From positions 1 through 64,000 of the forward strand of contig CAVXXB010000021.1 in NCBI GenBank assembly GCA_963765585.1: a DNA stretch of 64,000 nucleotides. The letters run 5' to 3'. The position numbers were made by a program, and so were the translations under genes. This DNA is from CAVXXB01 sp963765585 (GTDB lineage Bacteria > Calditrichota > Calditrichia > JAJRVZ01). The notes below the pieces were generated by a model that saw only the letters and a program-made list of their open reading frames with translations, did not search any database and was not told the DNA's origin. Numbering within the stretch: position 1 is the stretch's first letter; every line of letters starts with the position of its first letter. Shown one piece after another: positions 38,215-48,700 of this stretch.

Positions 38215-38646
38215 TCAGGCAGGAATATATTTGGTCAATTGTACCTGGTTTCTAATTCCAGGTTTAAAATCATACTGAACATCATCCATTAAAGTCTTTA
38301 TCAGGTATATTCCCAGCCCACCATGCCGGGATTCCTGAATATATTTTTTTAGATCGGGATCCTTAACCGAACTTACGTTAAATCCGGTACCCTTATCAGT
38401 AATTGTAATCTTAATCTTTTCCGGATCGACGGAAATTAAGATATCAATTAATCTCCGGGCGTCGAAATGATGCGCATGTTTGATCACATTAGTGCACGCT
38501 TCATCCACTGCGAGCGCAATTTGCTCCTGTTTCTCATCATCAAACCCGGCTTTACCGGCAATCTTTATTGTAAAATCCCGGATGAGATGCAGGTTTTCCG
38601 TAACGCTTGGGATCTTAAGTCTGAACTTTTGGTGTTTTATTTTCAT
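38215..38646 (-). CDS. RsbW-like serine kinase / anti-sigma factor (HATPase)
   Basis: This 143-residue GHKL ATPase domain stands alone. The N-box is 'IALAVDEACTNVIKHAHH'. The G1 box is 'ITDKGTGFNVSS', and the lid/G2 region is 'ESRHGGLGIYLIKTLMDDVQ'. Proteins of this size phosphorylate a STAS antagonist and bind a sigma factor or other target. The STAS partner is 48 bases upstream on the same strand. No sigma factor gene is nearby, so the target is either elsewhere or not a sigma factor. Confidence 0.92.
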   Translation of the reverse strand: MKIKHQKFRLKIPSVTENLHLIRDFTIKIAGKAGFDDEKQEQIALAVDEACTNVIKHAHHFDARRLIDILISVDPEKIKITITDKGTGFNVSSVKDPDLKKYIQESRHGGLGIYLIKTLMDDVQYDFKPGIRNQVQLTKYIPA

Positions 38647-38694
38647 ATTTTGTCACCTATTTTTCGTATGCGTATATAATCTAAAAGAGTTGCA

Positions 38695-39045
38695 TTACCC
38701 TTGATTATATTTATCCTCTGCTTCAGATTCATCTTTATAAATCTGATACAGGGCAGGAAAACCCAATAGATCAAATACCTTAAAAACTTTATCAGACATA
38801 TTTGAGAGTTTGATGTCACCCTCTTTCTCCCGTATTTCTTCAATAAATCCCATAAAAACCCCGAGTCCGGCACTGCTGATATAATTCAGATCAGCCATAC
38901 TCACGATTATCTGAAATTTATCCTCACTCAGAAGTTCTTGTATCGCCTTCTCAAATTGAGGCGCCGTATGAGCATCTAAAAACCCTCTCAGTCTCAGAAT
39001 ACTCACTTCTGTACGATCTTCCCGGACCACTTCAAAATTTTCCAT
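38695..39045 (-). CDS. STAS-domain anti-anti-sigma factor (RsbV/SpoIIAA-like)
   Basis: This 116-residue STAS domain has 'SILRLRGFLDAHTAPQFEKA' and the conserved loop 'DLNYISSAGLGVFMGFIEEI', whose Ser is the normal phosphorylation site. 'MSDKVFKVFDLLGF' is the typical last helix. In its dephosphorylated state it would bind the RsbW-like kinase and free the kinase's target. It is the only STAS gene next to three SpoIIE phosphatases. A short acidic tail follows ('KDESEAEDKYNQG'). Confidence 0.94.
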   Translation of the reverse strand: MENFEVVREDRTEVSILRLRGFLDAHTAPQFEKAIQELLSEDKFQIIVSMADLNYISSAGLGVFMGFIEEIREKEGDIKLSNMSDKVFKVFDLLGFPALYQIYKDESEAEDKYNQG

Positions 39046-39313
39046 TCACAGACCTCCGACAACTTATTTTATTATTTACTTTCAAATTATATCTAATATT
39101 TACCACATTCTTTTTCTTAATAAGAAATGCCCAATGTCAAAATCGAAATGCCAAATCAATTATCAATGTCCAATGAGATTCTATTAGGTATTTGATGTTG
39201 GACATTCCTTTGAAATTCGGGCTTGGGCATTGGACATTTCTCATTTTATCTTGTATTTGTTGAATTCTGGTGATCTTCTTCTTCCTCGTTATTTTCACGT
39301 ATGTTTCTATATG
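39046..39313. repeat. Intergenic word-like repeat spacer
   Basis: No gene. It contains 'aatgcccaatgtcaaaatcg', 'caatgtccaatgagattcta' and the inverted 'gggcattggacatttctcat', which can pair as a long imperfect hairpin. It is similar in style to the spacers at 25451, 30378 and 57360. Confidence 0.6.
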
Positions 39314-41395
39314 TCATGTTTTCACCAAAACTAAAGTAAGATCATCTGCAAGATTTTCACCATCCAGAAATTCGAGGATGGAATCAATAATTTTTTCTTT
39401 TATCTCTGCTATGGACAGATAGGCATTTTCTTCTATTATCGCACACAATCTGTCATCGCCAAATTCTTCACCTTGTCTGTCTCTTGCCTCAGAAAGACCA
39501 TCTGTATAAAAAACGAAAATATCACCTGTCCGACAATCAATAGTTTGTTCAACCAGTGTCTTTTTAAACACATCCCCGCGTTCAAGTCCGACGCCAATGC
39601 CGTCCGGTTGTAATAAATGGGACTTTTTTTCATCAAAATTATAATATAACAATGGACAATGGCCGGCGCGGGCAAATGACAACTTGTTCTTTTTACAGTC
39701 CATCGTTGCCATTAACATACTGATAAATGTTTTTTTCTCCAGTGAATCATACAGGATTTCATTGGTATGAATCAGCAGGTCTTTTGGTTTCGAGAATGAT
39801 TTGCTCAGTGACTGGATGACTCCTTTTGCCTCTGCCATATAAAATGCTGCGGATGTTCCCTTTCCGGAAACGTCACCAATCACAAAACCAATGGAGCCGT
39901 TAGAGAAATCAATAAAATCATAATAATCACCACCCACTTCGTAAGCCGTAATTGTAAGCGTATCAATAGAGATGTTTTTAAATTGTGGTATTTCCTGAGG
40001 TAGTAATCTCTGCTGTACTTCCCTTGCAATACGTAGTTCTTCTTCCATTCTCTCACGTTCAAAGGACTGGGTTAAAAGTTTTGCATTATCCAGGGCAATG
40101 ACTGCCTGGTTGGTATAGGCTTCCAGCATAGCCTCATCATCGGGGTCGAATCCATAAGATTGTTTCTTTGTAGCAAATAATATCCCTAGAGAATTTCCAT
40201 TGCCTGATATCAGTGGAACACCGATAATTGACCCGATATCCTTTTTCCAGCTTTTAATATACTCATAAGGGTGGCTTTTCTGAATTTCATTAAATATCAT
40301 CGGGTGTTTTTCATTCAGAATATGTTTGCTGAGGAATTGGCGATCGCTGAGAGGGAAATTTTCGAGTTCATCCTGGGTCAAATTATGTGATGAAGCAATA
40401 TATAGTCCATTATTTTCACCTTTTGAAAGTTCAAGCCAGGTACTGTCAGAGCCGGTTACTTTTGTGGTCATCTCTGTAATGAGTTTAACCAGTTTATTGA
40501 AGTCAAATTCAGTAGTGATAGCGCGACTCAGATCATGTAAAGAATTGACCTCACGAATCTTGCGATCAAATATTCTCGCAGTCGGTAACTGAAGTAAAAG
40601 ATACGTACAACAAATGATGGTATACGCAACCAGTAATATCCATGCAATATACGCATATACGCCGATCACCAGACTATGCGCCGAAACTGCAGGTTGAAAG
40701 GCAAATTCGAACAGATAAAAAATGGCCCAGATTAAAAATAATGAGATAAAGAAATAAATTATTTTTTCCCGCTGAGATAAGAAAGTAATCCATGAATTGC
40801 GAAATGCTAAAAAGACAGTACAGATGATCACAAACACCAGGATGGAGTTGTTGTAAACACCGGCATCAACAAAGGAAAAATCCAGCGGAGATCTGGTTAT
40901 CACAGAGGCGATGATACAGGCAAAAGAAGATATCATGAATGCGCGCATCATGAAAATAGTAGCCCTGCGGTGACGATAATAAATCAGATTTTTTATCAAA
41001 AGCAAAATAGGTGTGATAAAAAGTATGGCAAGCAGAGAAACCAGATTTGAATAAATCACACTGCTGAAAGTTTCCGGAAGATTGGGAAAACCGCCAGGTT
41101 CAAAACTGGGGTTAAGCAGAATGCGTGCAATAATTACAAATAAATATAGTACACCAAGCAGATAAACAAACAGTTTAAGTGTTTCCTGAATAGATTTTCC
41201 GTTAAAATTTATATCAACACTCAGGATGCGGTAATAAAGGAATATAAATAGCAGCATGAAAAATTCCGAAACATACTGTAGCTCCGGAATGTTAGTATTG
41301 CTCAGGAATTCAAAAATATCATAGATCAGCGGTAGCAAATATAGAATTGCCAATGCAGGAATGATAAATCTTTTTGATCTCAGCAATTTTATCAT
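39314..41395 (-). CDS. Polytopic membrane GAF-SpoIIE PP2C phosphatase (RsbU-like)
   Basis: This 693-residue protein has seven or eight membrane spans in residues 1 to about 270, a sensor unlike those of its two paralogues. A GAF domain (about 285-440) includes 'KDIGSIIGVPLISGNGNSLG'. The linker 'FERERMEEELRIAREVQQRL' precedes the SpoIIE domain (about 450-693). That domain has 'FVIGDVSGKGTSAAFYMAEA', 'FARAGHCPLLYYNFDEKK' and 'GDIFVFYTDGLSEARD', ending 'DGENLADDLTLVLVKT'. The start overlaps the upstream lipoprotein stop by four bases (ATGA), so the lipoprotein is translated with it and may be its input. Confidence 0.93.
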   Translation of the reverse strand: MIKLLRSKRFIIPALAILYLLPLIYDIFEFLSNTNIPELQYVSEFFMLLFIFLYYRILSVDINFNGKSIQETLKLFVYLLGVLYLFVIIARILLNPSFEPGGFPNLPETFSSVIYSNLVSLLAILFITPILLLIKNLIYYRHRRATIFMMRAFMISSFACIIASVITRSPLDFSFVDAGVYNNSILVFVIICTVFLAFRNSWITFLSQREKIIYFFISLFLIWAIFYLFEFAFQPAVSAHSLVIGVYAYIAWILLVAYTIICCTYLLLQLPTARIFDRKIREVNSLHDLSRAITTEFDFNKLVKLITEMTTKVTGSDSTWLELSKGENNGLYIASSHNLTQDELENFPLSDRQFLSKHILNEKHPMIFNEIQKSHPYEYIKSWKKDIGSIIGVPLISGNGNSLGILFATKKQSYGFDPDDEAMLEAYTNQAVIALDNAKLLTQSFERERMEEELRIAREVQQRLLPQEIPQFKNISIDTLTITAYEVGGDYYDFIDFSNGSIGFVIGDVSGKGTSAAFYMAEAKGVIQSLSKSFSKPKDLLIHTNEILYDSLEKKTFISMLMATMDCKKNKLSFARAGHCPLLYYNFDEKKSHLLQPDGIGVGLERGDVFKKTLVEQTIDCRTGDIFVFYTDGLSEARDRQGEEFGDDRLCAIIEENAYLSIAEIKEKIIDSILEFLDGENLADDLTLVLVKT

Positions 41396-42672
41396 TCTAA
41401 AATGACCTTATGCGGTAAATACAAATTAGTAATCTTACCAATAAGCAAGAATTCAGTACTATAGTGCCAGATAACCCCATTGCCGGTATCTGAAACAAGC
41501 AACGATGAATCATATTTGTTTACTTCAATATCCAGCGGATTGTAAAATCCGGTTACTGCTATTTGACGTGAACCGTCCGGATAAAGTTGCACAACAGATG
41601 AATTAATCCCATTATATTCAGCAAGAAAAATCGACTCATTGTTTCGTGAAATTTCTATCTCTTTTACATAGGTCGGTAATTCAATTTCCGTATACAGATT
41701 ATCATCTATGTGTTTTGTGTAAATATAACTGTTACCACCTACATTTTCCAACAGCCAAATGCGTTGATATATTTCATCATGAATATATTTAACCGGATTG
41801 TTCAACTGATTTCCATTAACCTCGGTTATGACGGACCTTATTTCGCCACTTCTTTCTATCTGAAATACGGTTTTTTTTTCTTTATCACATAGATAGAGGA
41901 AGCCTGCATTTTGAGCCATTGAAATAGAGACTGGCTTACCAAACACATCTCCGGAGATCAAATGGGGCGTCGGATCAGAATCCGGAATTGTAAAAAGCGC
42001 ACCACTTGAGTCGGCGATCCAGAATTGTTCTCCCGGCTCATCAAAGAGTATGGCATATGGATATGGAATACTTTTAATGGTATTAATTATATCTCCGTTA
42101 TCCAGATTTATCTCATGAATCTCTCCATAATACGGAAATAGTATCAGACCTTTTTTTTGAGTCTTTGATACTGCCATATCCTGGGGCCGTGCATTCGTGT
42201 AGAACCGGAGCAGTGATGTCTGCAGATCATATGATAATTTTAAAATTTCAAAACCCGAGCCATCTACTATCCAGTTAAATCCCGAGCCCGGTGTAGCAGA
42301 TACGATTTTTGAAGGATTACTTTCTACACCCTGCCCAATAATAGTAATATAGTAATAACATCGTTTCCCCGGTATTATTACCGTGTCATGGTATGATAAT
42401 TGAGTCGCTGGAATCGTACTCATAATGTCATATGAATCATTCTCGCCGGTATCTGAACGATACAGGTTATACCCCGAATATCCATCAATATTCGGCGAAT
42501 TCCATGAGAGTGAGACATAGTCTGCAAATCCTACAGCCTTTATATCAAGTGGTTGGATACCCGCCGGATCAAATGGATTATCCTTTTTACGATCTGAACA
42601 GGATCCAATACAGAGAATGCAGATTATCAAAGATAATAATTGAAAGATCTTATTGAATTGAGAATGAATCAT
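41392..42672 (-). CDS. Lipoprotein with FN3-like and beta-propeller domains
   Basis: This 426-residue protein has a lipoprotein signal peptide ending in a lipobox ('CILCIGSCSDRKKDNPFDP'). Residues about 40-130 are fibronectin type III-like ('VSLSWNSPNIDGYSGYNLYR'). Residues about 150-426 carry repeated blades of an NHL/SMP-like beta-propeller ('GEQFWIADSSGALFTI', 'NAGFLYLCDKEKKTVFQIE', 'NKYDSSLLVSDTGNGVIWHY'). Such propellers bind ligands or proteins outside the cytoplasm. The ATGA overlap with the membrane phosphatase suggests a sensor-effector pair. This pairing is inference from gene order only. Confidence 0.75.
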   Translation of the reverse strand: MIHSQFNKIFQLLSLIICILCIGSCSDRKKDNPFDPAGIQPLDIKAVGFADYVSLSWNSPNIDGYSGYNLYRSDTGENDSYDIMSTIPATQLSYHDTVIIPGKRCYYYITIIGQGVESNPSKIVSATPGSGFNWIVDGSGFEILKLSYDLQTSLLRFYTNARPQDMAVSKTQKKGLILFPYYGEIHEINLDNGDIINTIKSIPYPYAILFDEPGEQFWIADSSGALFTIPDSDPTPHLISGDVFGKPVSISMAQNAGFLYLCDKEKKTVFQIERSGEIRSVITEVNGNQLNNPVKYIHDEIYQRIWLLENVGGNSYIYTKHIDDNLYTEIELPTYVKEIEISRNNESIFLAEYNGINSSVVQLYPDGSRQIAVTGFYNPLDIEVNKYDSSLLVSDTGNGVIWHYSTEFLLIGKITNLYLPHKVILE

Positions 42673-42709
42673 ATCTGCAACTTAGAAATGATTGTATTGT
42701 CATAATTCA

Positions 42710-43351
42710 TCATTTAAAGATTGAAAAAATCTCGGCTTGAACCGCGTCAATCGAGCGTGATCCATTAATCCCGCGGTAATTTTCCTTTTCTTCATAAAAA
42801 TGACGTAATGGAGATGTTTGCTTATGATAAACAGTAAGTCTTTGTGATATGGTTGCCTCATTATCATCTTCGCGGCGGATCACTTTTCCACCACATATAG
42901 TACAAATCAAATCCTCGTTTGGTGGATTTGTTTTCAAATTATAATCTGTACCGCAAGAAGCACACATGCGACGGTTTACGAGCCGTCTGATTACTGCTTC
43001 ATCGGGTACTAATATTTCGATACAAAGTGGTGCCGGCAGCTGTAATTCTTCCATGAGTTTTTCCAGTTCGATTGCCTGTACAATCGTACGAGGAAAGCCA
43101 TCAAGAATAAAGCCTTTAGAACAGTCCGGTTGAGATACACGTTCGCGAATTAACCCTAACATAATATCATCGGGTACCAGATTCCCATGAGCCATCAATT
43201 CTCCGGCTTTTTTCCCCATTTCGGTTCCATCTTTTACCGCTTGTCTCAGCATTTCCCCGGTAGAAATATGTGCAATATTATATTCTTTGCTTATAAATTT
43301 AGCCTGCGTGCCTTTACCGACTCCAGGTGCGCCGAATAATATCAAATACAT
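42710..43351 (-). CDS. adk: Adenylate kinase (long form with zinc-type lid)
   Basis: This 213-residue enzyme interconverts AMP, ADP and ATP. The P-loop is 'LILFGAPGVGKGTQAKFISK'. The AMP-binding part is 'ISTGEMLRQAVKDGTEMG', followed by 'GFILDGFPRTIVQAIEL'. The lid has four Cys in 'RMCASCGTDYN' and 'ICTICGGKVIRREDD', which fits a structural zinc site. The end is 'SIDAVQAEIFSIFK'. Length and motifs are normal. It is 18 bases after rlmN in the same orientation. Confidence 0.96.
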   Translation of the reverse strand: MYLILFGAPGVGKGTQAKFISKEYNIAHISTGEMLRQAVKDGTEMGKKAGELMAHGNLVPDDIMLGLIRERVSQPDCSKGFILDGFPRTIVQAIELEKLMEELQLPAPLCIEILVPDEAVIRRLVNRRMCASCGTDYNLKTNPPNEDLICTICGGKVIRREDDNEATISQRLTVYHKQTSPLRHFYEEKENYRGINGSRSIDAVQAEIFSIFK

Positions 43352-43369
43352 TGTAGTTCTCCTAATCCA

Positions 43370-44455
43370 TTATTCAATTTTGGTTTCCATTCCGCTGATT
43401 TTTGTTCCTTTTTTTCCGCCGGATTTTGCATACAATTGTCCGCATGCAGCCTGGATTTCCCATCCTTTCCTCATGCGTGTGGTTGCTGTTCGCTGATTCT
43501 GATTGATGTACTCATTAAACCACTTAACTTGTTCCTTCGTTGGGGGGGGATACTCCGGATCTTCGGAGTTACAGGGAATCAGGTTTATTTTGCAAGGAAA
43601 CCGGGCTGTGAATTTTAACAGCCGATCGGCATCCTCTGGGGTATCATTTTTACCAGCAATCAATATATATTCAAATGTAATCCGTTTTTTTGTCTTCTTA
43701 ACATAGTAGGAGAGCGCGTTTGATAGTTCTTTCAGGGGATATTGTACGGATATGGGCATAATTTCCTTGCGCTTATCATCAAAAACGGCATTGAGAGAAA
43801 TTGCCAGTGAAAAAGGTGAATCCTCATCAGCCATTTTTTTAATGCCGGGGACAACTCCACTGGTTGAAATGGTAATCCTCTTTCTTGAAAATGTCAGACC
43901 TTCCGGATCTGAAATAATATAGCAGGCTTTATGAACATTTCGCAGGTTCAACATCGGTTCACCCATGCCCATAAAGACGATGTTTGTTGGTAAACCCTCC
44001 GATAATGCTTTCATACGCATAACCTGTTCTACAATTTCTCCTGCCGTGAGATTCCTGAGAAATCCCATTTTGCCAGTGGAACAAAATTTACAATCAAGTG
44101 CACAGCCAACCTGAGAAGATACACAAAAAGTGATGCGCTTACCTTCATATATGATGACACTTTCAATAAACAGGCCATCGGACAATTTCCATAAAAATTT
44201 TGTTGTGTTGTCAATCGGGGAACGTGTGGATTTTGATTGAGTTAACGTCCTTAGGACTGCAATTTCTGAAAGCTGGTTTCTAATCTGCTTAGAAATTGTC
44301 GTTAATTCATCGAAATCCTGTAGAGACTGAACATAGATCCCGCGGAATATTTGATCCGCACGGTAGCGTTCCAAATCATGTTTCACGACAAAGTCCTGGA
44401 GTTCTTCCCGGTTGTAATCGAGCAGGAATGATTTTGAATTAATATTGGATTGCAT
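43370..44455 (-). CDS. rlmN: Dual-specificity RNA methyltransferase RlmN
   Basis: This 361-residue radical SAM enzyme makes 2-methyladenosine in 23S rRNA and in tRNA. The cluster-binding CxxxCxxC is in 'SQVGCALDCKFCSTGKMGF'. 'NIVFMGMGEPMLNLRNV' binds SAM. 'ISLNAVFDDKRKEIMPIS' and 'RKGWEIQAACGQLYA', with the second catalytic Cys, are all in place. The N-terminal 'YRADQIFRGIYVQ' is the RNA-binding start of the family. No defect seen. Divergent from the MoxR gene with an 84-base shared promoter region. Confidence 0.96.
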   Translation of the reverse strand: MQSNINSKSFLLDYNREELQDFVVKHDLERYRADQIFRGIYVQSLQDFDELTTISKQIRNQLSEIAVLRTLTQSKSTRSPIDNTTKFLWKLSDGLFIESVIIYEGKRITFCVSSQVGCALDCKFCSTGKMGFLRNLTAGEIVEQVMRMKALSEGLPTNIVFMGMGEPMLNLRNVHKACYIISDPEGLTFSRKRITISTSGVVPGIKKMADEDSPFSLAISLNAVFDDKRKEIMPISVQYPLKELSNALSYYVKKTKKRITFEYILIAGKNDTPEDADRLLKFTARFPCKINLIPCNSEDPEYPPPTKEQVKWFNEYINQNQRTATTRMRKGWEIQAACGQLYAKSGGKKGTKISGMETKIE

Positions 44456-44539
44456 TAAGTGAGCGATGTTTGTATAATATTTTAATTTATTAATATAGAA
44501 TTTAAGCAGATTACCTATTTAGTACAAGGATCATAAGAC

Positions 44540-45545
44540 ATGACTGAAGTTAAAAATCTGGATGATGTTGAAGCGATTGATAATCTTACTGAAATTGTCA
44601 AAAAAATAAAAACCGAAATTTCAAAAGTGATCATAGGTCAGGAAGAAATTGTTGACCAGTTATTGATATCACTATTTTCCCGGGGACATTGTCTTTTGGT
44701 AGGCGTTCCGGGCCTGGCCAAGACATTACTGATTAAAACTCTGGGAGAAATACTGGATCTGAAATTTTCCAGAATCCAGTTTACTCCGGATCTTATGCCC
44801 TCTGATATTACCGGCACGGAAATCATCGAAGATGATATGAGCACTGGCAAAAAATCCTTTAAATTTATCAAGGGGCCAATATTTGCCAATCTGATTCTGG
44901 CTGACGAGATCAACCGGACACCACCCAAAACGCAATCTGCACTGCTTGAGGCAATGCAGGAATATAAGGTAACCGCCGCCGGCGAATCTTATGACATAGA
45001 TTTACCATTCTTTGTACTTGCCACACAGAATCCAATTGAACAGGAGGGGACCTATCCGCTACCTGAGGCTCAACTTGACCGGTTCATGTTTAATCTTTGG
45101 TTAGATTATCCATCTTTGGAGGAAGAAAAGTCCATTGTCAAAGCAACCACAGGCACGGATATACAACTTATTGACCGGATTATCAGTAAAGATGAAATAA
45201 TATTTTTTCAGGATCTAGTTCGCAAAGTACCGGTTGCCGATAATGTAATTGACTTTGCGGTTGAGTTGGTTTCATCTACACGACCGGAATATCAAAATGC
45301 GCAAAGCTGATATAAAGGATTGGATCCGTTGGGGTGCAGGTCCCCGTGCATCTCAGTACCTGATACTTGCGGCAAAAGTGCGTGCCGCATTGCAGGGAAA
45401 GGTAACACCGGACATTTCAGACATTGAGTCTGTAGCCTTACCAGTCCTGAGACATCGATTGGTTATTTCCTATAATGCGGAAGCAGATAATGTTCAGGTG
45501 GCCGATATTGTCGGGAAATTAATTGAGGATTTGAGAAAAAAATAA
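44540..45545 (+). CDS. MoxR-family AAA+ ATPase (first copy), one frameshift
   Basis: This is a chaperone-like AAA+ protein. Walker A region is 'LLVGVPGLAKTLLIKTLGE', Walker B 'NLILADEINRTPPKTQSALL', sensor 1 'FFVLATQNPIEQEGTYPLPE', and the arginine-finger region 'AQLDRFMFNLWLDYP'. A break near 45298 ('RPEYQNA' to 'KADIKDWIRWGAGPRASQYL') hides the normal C-terminal lid domain, which then continues to 45545. Restored length is about 335 residues. Unlike the second MoxR gene at 54507, no DUF58 or VWA gene follows it here; a large protease gene comes next. Confidence 0.88.
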
Positions 45546-45748
45546 ACAATGTCTGTGTACTAAAAAATTGCATTTAACTAAAAAAGTAGTTTATGACAGG
45601 GGAAGGGATAATCCTTTGATTCTGGATTCTGGATGCTGGAGGCTTGATGCTGGATTCTCGATACTTGGTGCATTATTGGAGAATTATAGACTAATCAGGA
45701 ACAGATCCTTTTATCCATTTGTCCTGTTATCCTGTCTAAATAAATAAT
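45546..45748. repeat. Spacer with short direct repeats
   Basis: No gene. 'gattctgga', 'gatgctgga' and 'gatgctggattctcgatact' form a run of near-identical 9-14 base words around 45615-45670. The text 'ttatcctgtc' before the protease start recurs near 49708. Confidence 0.55.
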
Positions 45749-48700
45749 ATGAGCAATATTTCTAAAAATACTCCCCGGATATTAATACTGATTTTGTTGT
45801 GCTATGTCACTGTATTTATCCATCCGGTTTTTGGCCAGAAGCCCCAAGAGAGCAACCCGTATCAGCGTGGATTTGCTCCTTCTGAATTGAATTTACGATC
45901 AGCAAAATACAACATAGATGGTGAATCCGGTCTGATTCGCTATGTATACTCCAAATTACCCGGCGAATGGCAGGGTGCGCCTGCAACGGCCGCGCAGAAT
46001 TTTCTAAAATCATATGGCCCAAATTTTGGTGTAAGCGATCCTGAAAATATGCTTGATTTGCAGAAAGTTCATTATTCGCCATCGGCTAGTCATGTGATCT
46101 ACTCTCAACACCTGAATGAAATTCCAGTATATAGATCGGACCTGGTTATCACATTAAATGCGGCGGGCGAAGTAATTTTTATCGCTAATTCGCTAAAAAT
46201 GAATCCACGACCACAAAATTTTTCCCCTCAGTTATCGACTAATGATGCGCTTGGTCTTGCGAGAGCGCATATTAAGGTGCAAGGTATATATTATACTGAT
46301 CCTGAGGTACAACTCGTCATTTTAGTTACAGGTGAGAACAAAGCACAATTGTCATATTGTGTAAGAATTGCCACCGATAATCCGCGCGGTGATTGGGAAA
46401 TCTTAGTTGATGCAATTGACGGTCAGGTATTGAAAACCACCAACCGGATTATGTACCAGGATTATGTCACCGGCCGTGGCGCTGTCTTCAATCCGGATCC
46501 ACTGACTTCTGCAGGGATGTACTATGGTGGAGGATACATCGATCCGAATGGGAATGATCAGGACAATCAATTTCTTAATGATCAAAGAATTATTGTCGAT
46601 TTGCCGGAAATACAGATTCAGGACAGTATTTATTCATTGTCAGGACCGTATGTGAAGTTGGTAGATATTGAAAGCCCGGATGATATCTTTCCCATGCTAA
46701 CACATCCGGATAGTTTTATTTATACCCGAAGTGAACAGGAATTCGAAGATGTGATGGTATATTATCATATCGACAAATCATACCGTTATTTGCAGTCATT
46801 GGGATTTGATATTCCGGAATTATATAGATTTAATGTGGATCCGCATGGTGCATTCGGTGAGGACAATTCATATTATATTGGTGGTGGCGCAAATTTTTGT
46901 GTGTTCGGAGAAGGTGGTGTTGATGATGCGGAAGATGCCTCGGTAATCTGGCATGAATATGCCCACGCTTTTCAGGAGAAGATCGTTGCACCATTTGGTA
47001 TGATATATGAGGGCGAAACAAAATCTTTGCAGGAAGGAAGTTCAGATTACTGGGCCAGCTCTTATACCCGTTCTCAATTTGAATTTGGCTGGCAGCATGT
47101 GTTTATGTGGGACGCGGGAATAGTTTCAGATGATAGTCCGGGTGTGTTTTGGAGCGGAAGACAAAGCGATACGGATATGCGCTATCCGGACGATTATGAT
47201 TACGCAGAAAACCAGGAACATGATAATGGCCAAATCTGGTCTTCCGCGCTGATGCATATCCAGGGTGAGTTGGGTAAACAAATTACTGACAAATTATTTA
47301 TTCAGACTCATTATCTCTGGGGATCACGACCCGGGTTTGAAGATGCCGCACGTGCTTTTATTCAGTCAGACAGTCTCTTATATGGGGGTATACATACTTC
47401 AACGATTGTTCGATGGTTTGATCATCATGGTTTAATATCGCTGGATGAATATTTGCCGCAAATTTCTCACCAACCTCTTACCGATACAGAAGATATAGAT
47501 GGCCCATATCAATTAGCTGTAAATGTTATTCCGGGCAAGGCAGAACCGGATACTGCAAATATGTGGCTGGTATTCTGGTATGATGATTTTGCCAAAGATT
47601 CTGTTCATCTCATAGTAGATGAAACTGAGTATTTGTACTTTGCTGAGTTGCCGGGGCCCGGGATTGAAGCAGATATTAATTACTATATTTTTGTCGCCGA
47701 TTCACTAAACAGTATCACTTTTGATCCTGTGATTGCACCAATAAGTTTCTATTCATTTCATGTGGGTCCGGATACTTTGTCACCTTCGGCGGAATTTTCA
47801 CCTCTGGCAGATCAGTCCATTCTGCGCTGGCCTGCCGAGTTGAGAGTTAGTGCCGCTGATAATATTGGTATTAGCGATATCCGGGTCAGGTATTATATTA
47901 ATACGCCAACCGCTCTTGATTCGTTTCTGCTGAACCCGATTGGTAGTGATATTTATTCTGGCGTGTTTCCAATTGTTCAGGATAGCATCGGGATTCATGA
48001 TTCGATTTTTTATCAGATAGAAATTACAGATGTATCATTCGCAAAACACAGACTGATACTTCCTGATTCCGGCATGTATATGTTTAAAATAGTTTCCGGA
48101 GGCGGAACACTTACATTTAATTTCGAATTGGATACGACGGGTATTTTCTCCTCTGGTGACTGGCAGTGGGGGGAACCCGGTAATGGGCCGCAGTCTGCTT
48201 TTGAGGGTGATAAGTTATGGGCCACCGGGCTAAATCAGTTATATTCAGACGGCCCCGGTTTATCCGAACTAATACTCCCTGAAATTGATTTGACGGGATT
48301 TACCAATGCCACCTTACAGTTCTGGCACTGGTATGATATCGAGAATAAGTTTGATGGTGGAAACATCAAAATTAAAAGTGATCAACAGCCGGATTGGCAA
48401 TTACTTATTCCGGTTGAAGGATATAGTGTCATTATTGATACAAGTTTTGGAAATCCGCTTGCCGGAGAAAGGGGATACTCCGGTATAAAGACAGAATGGT
48501 CATCCACAAAATTTAATTTGGATAAATTTATCGATGAAAAAATCCAAATCAAGTTCGATTTTGGCGTTGATGTAACCGAGTCGGGCCTGGGTTGGTATTT
48601 TGATTTGCTAACAATTTCTGATGAAAAAGCGATATTGCCCGCACCGGTTAAATTAAAAGTGATTGATAATCGTGATAAAATTACACTTGAATGGGATAGT

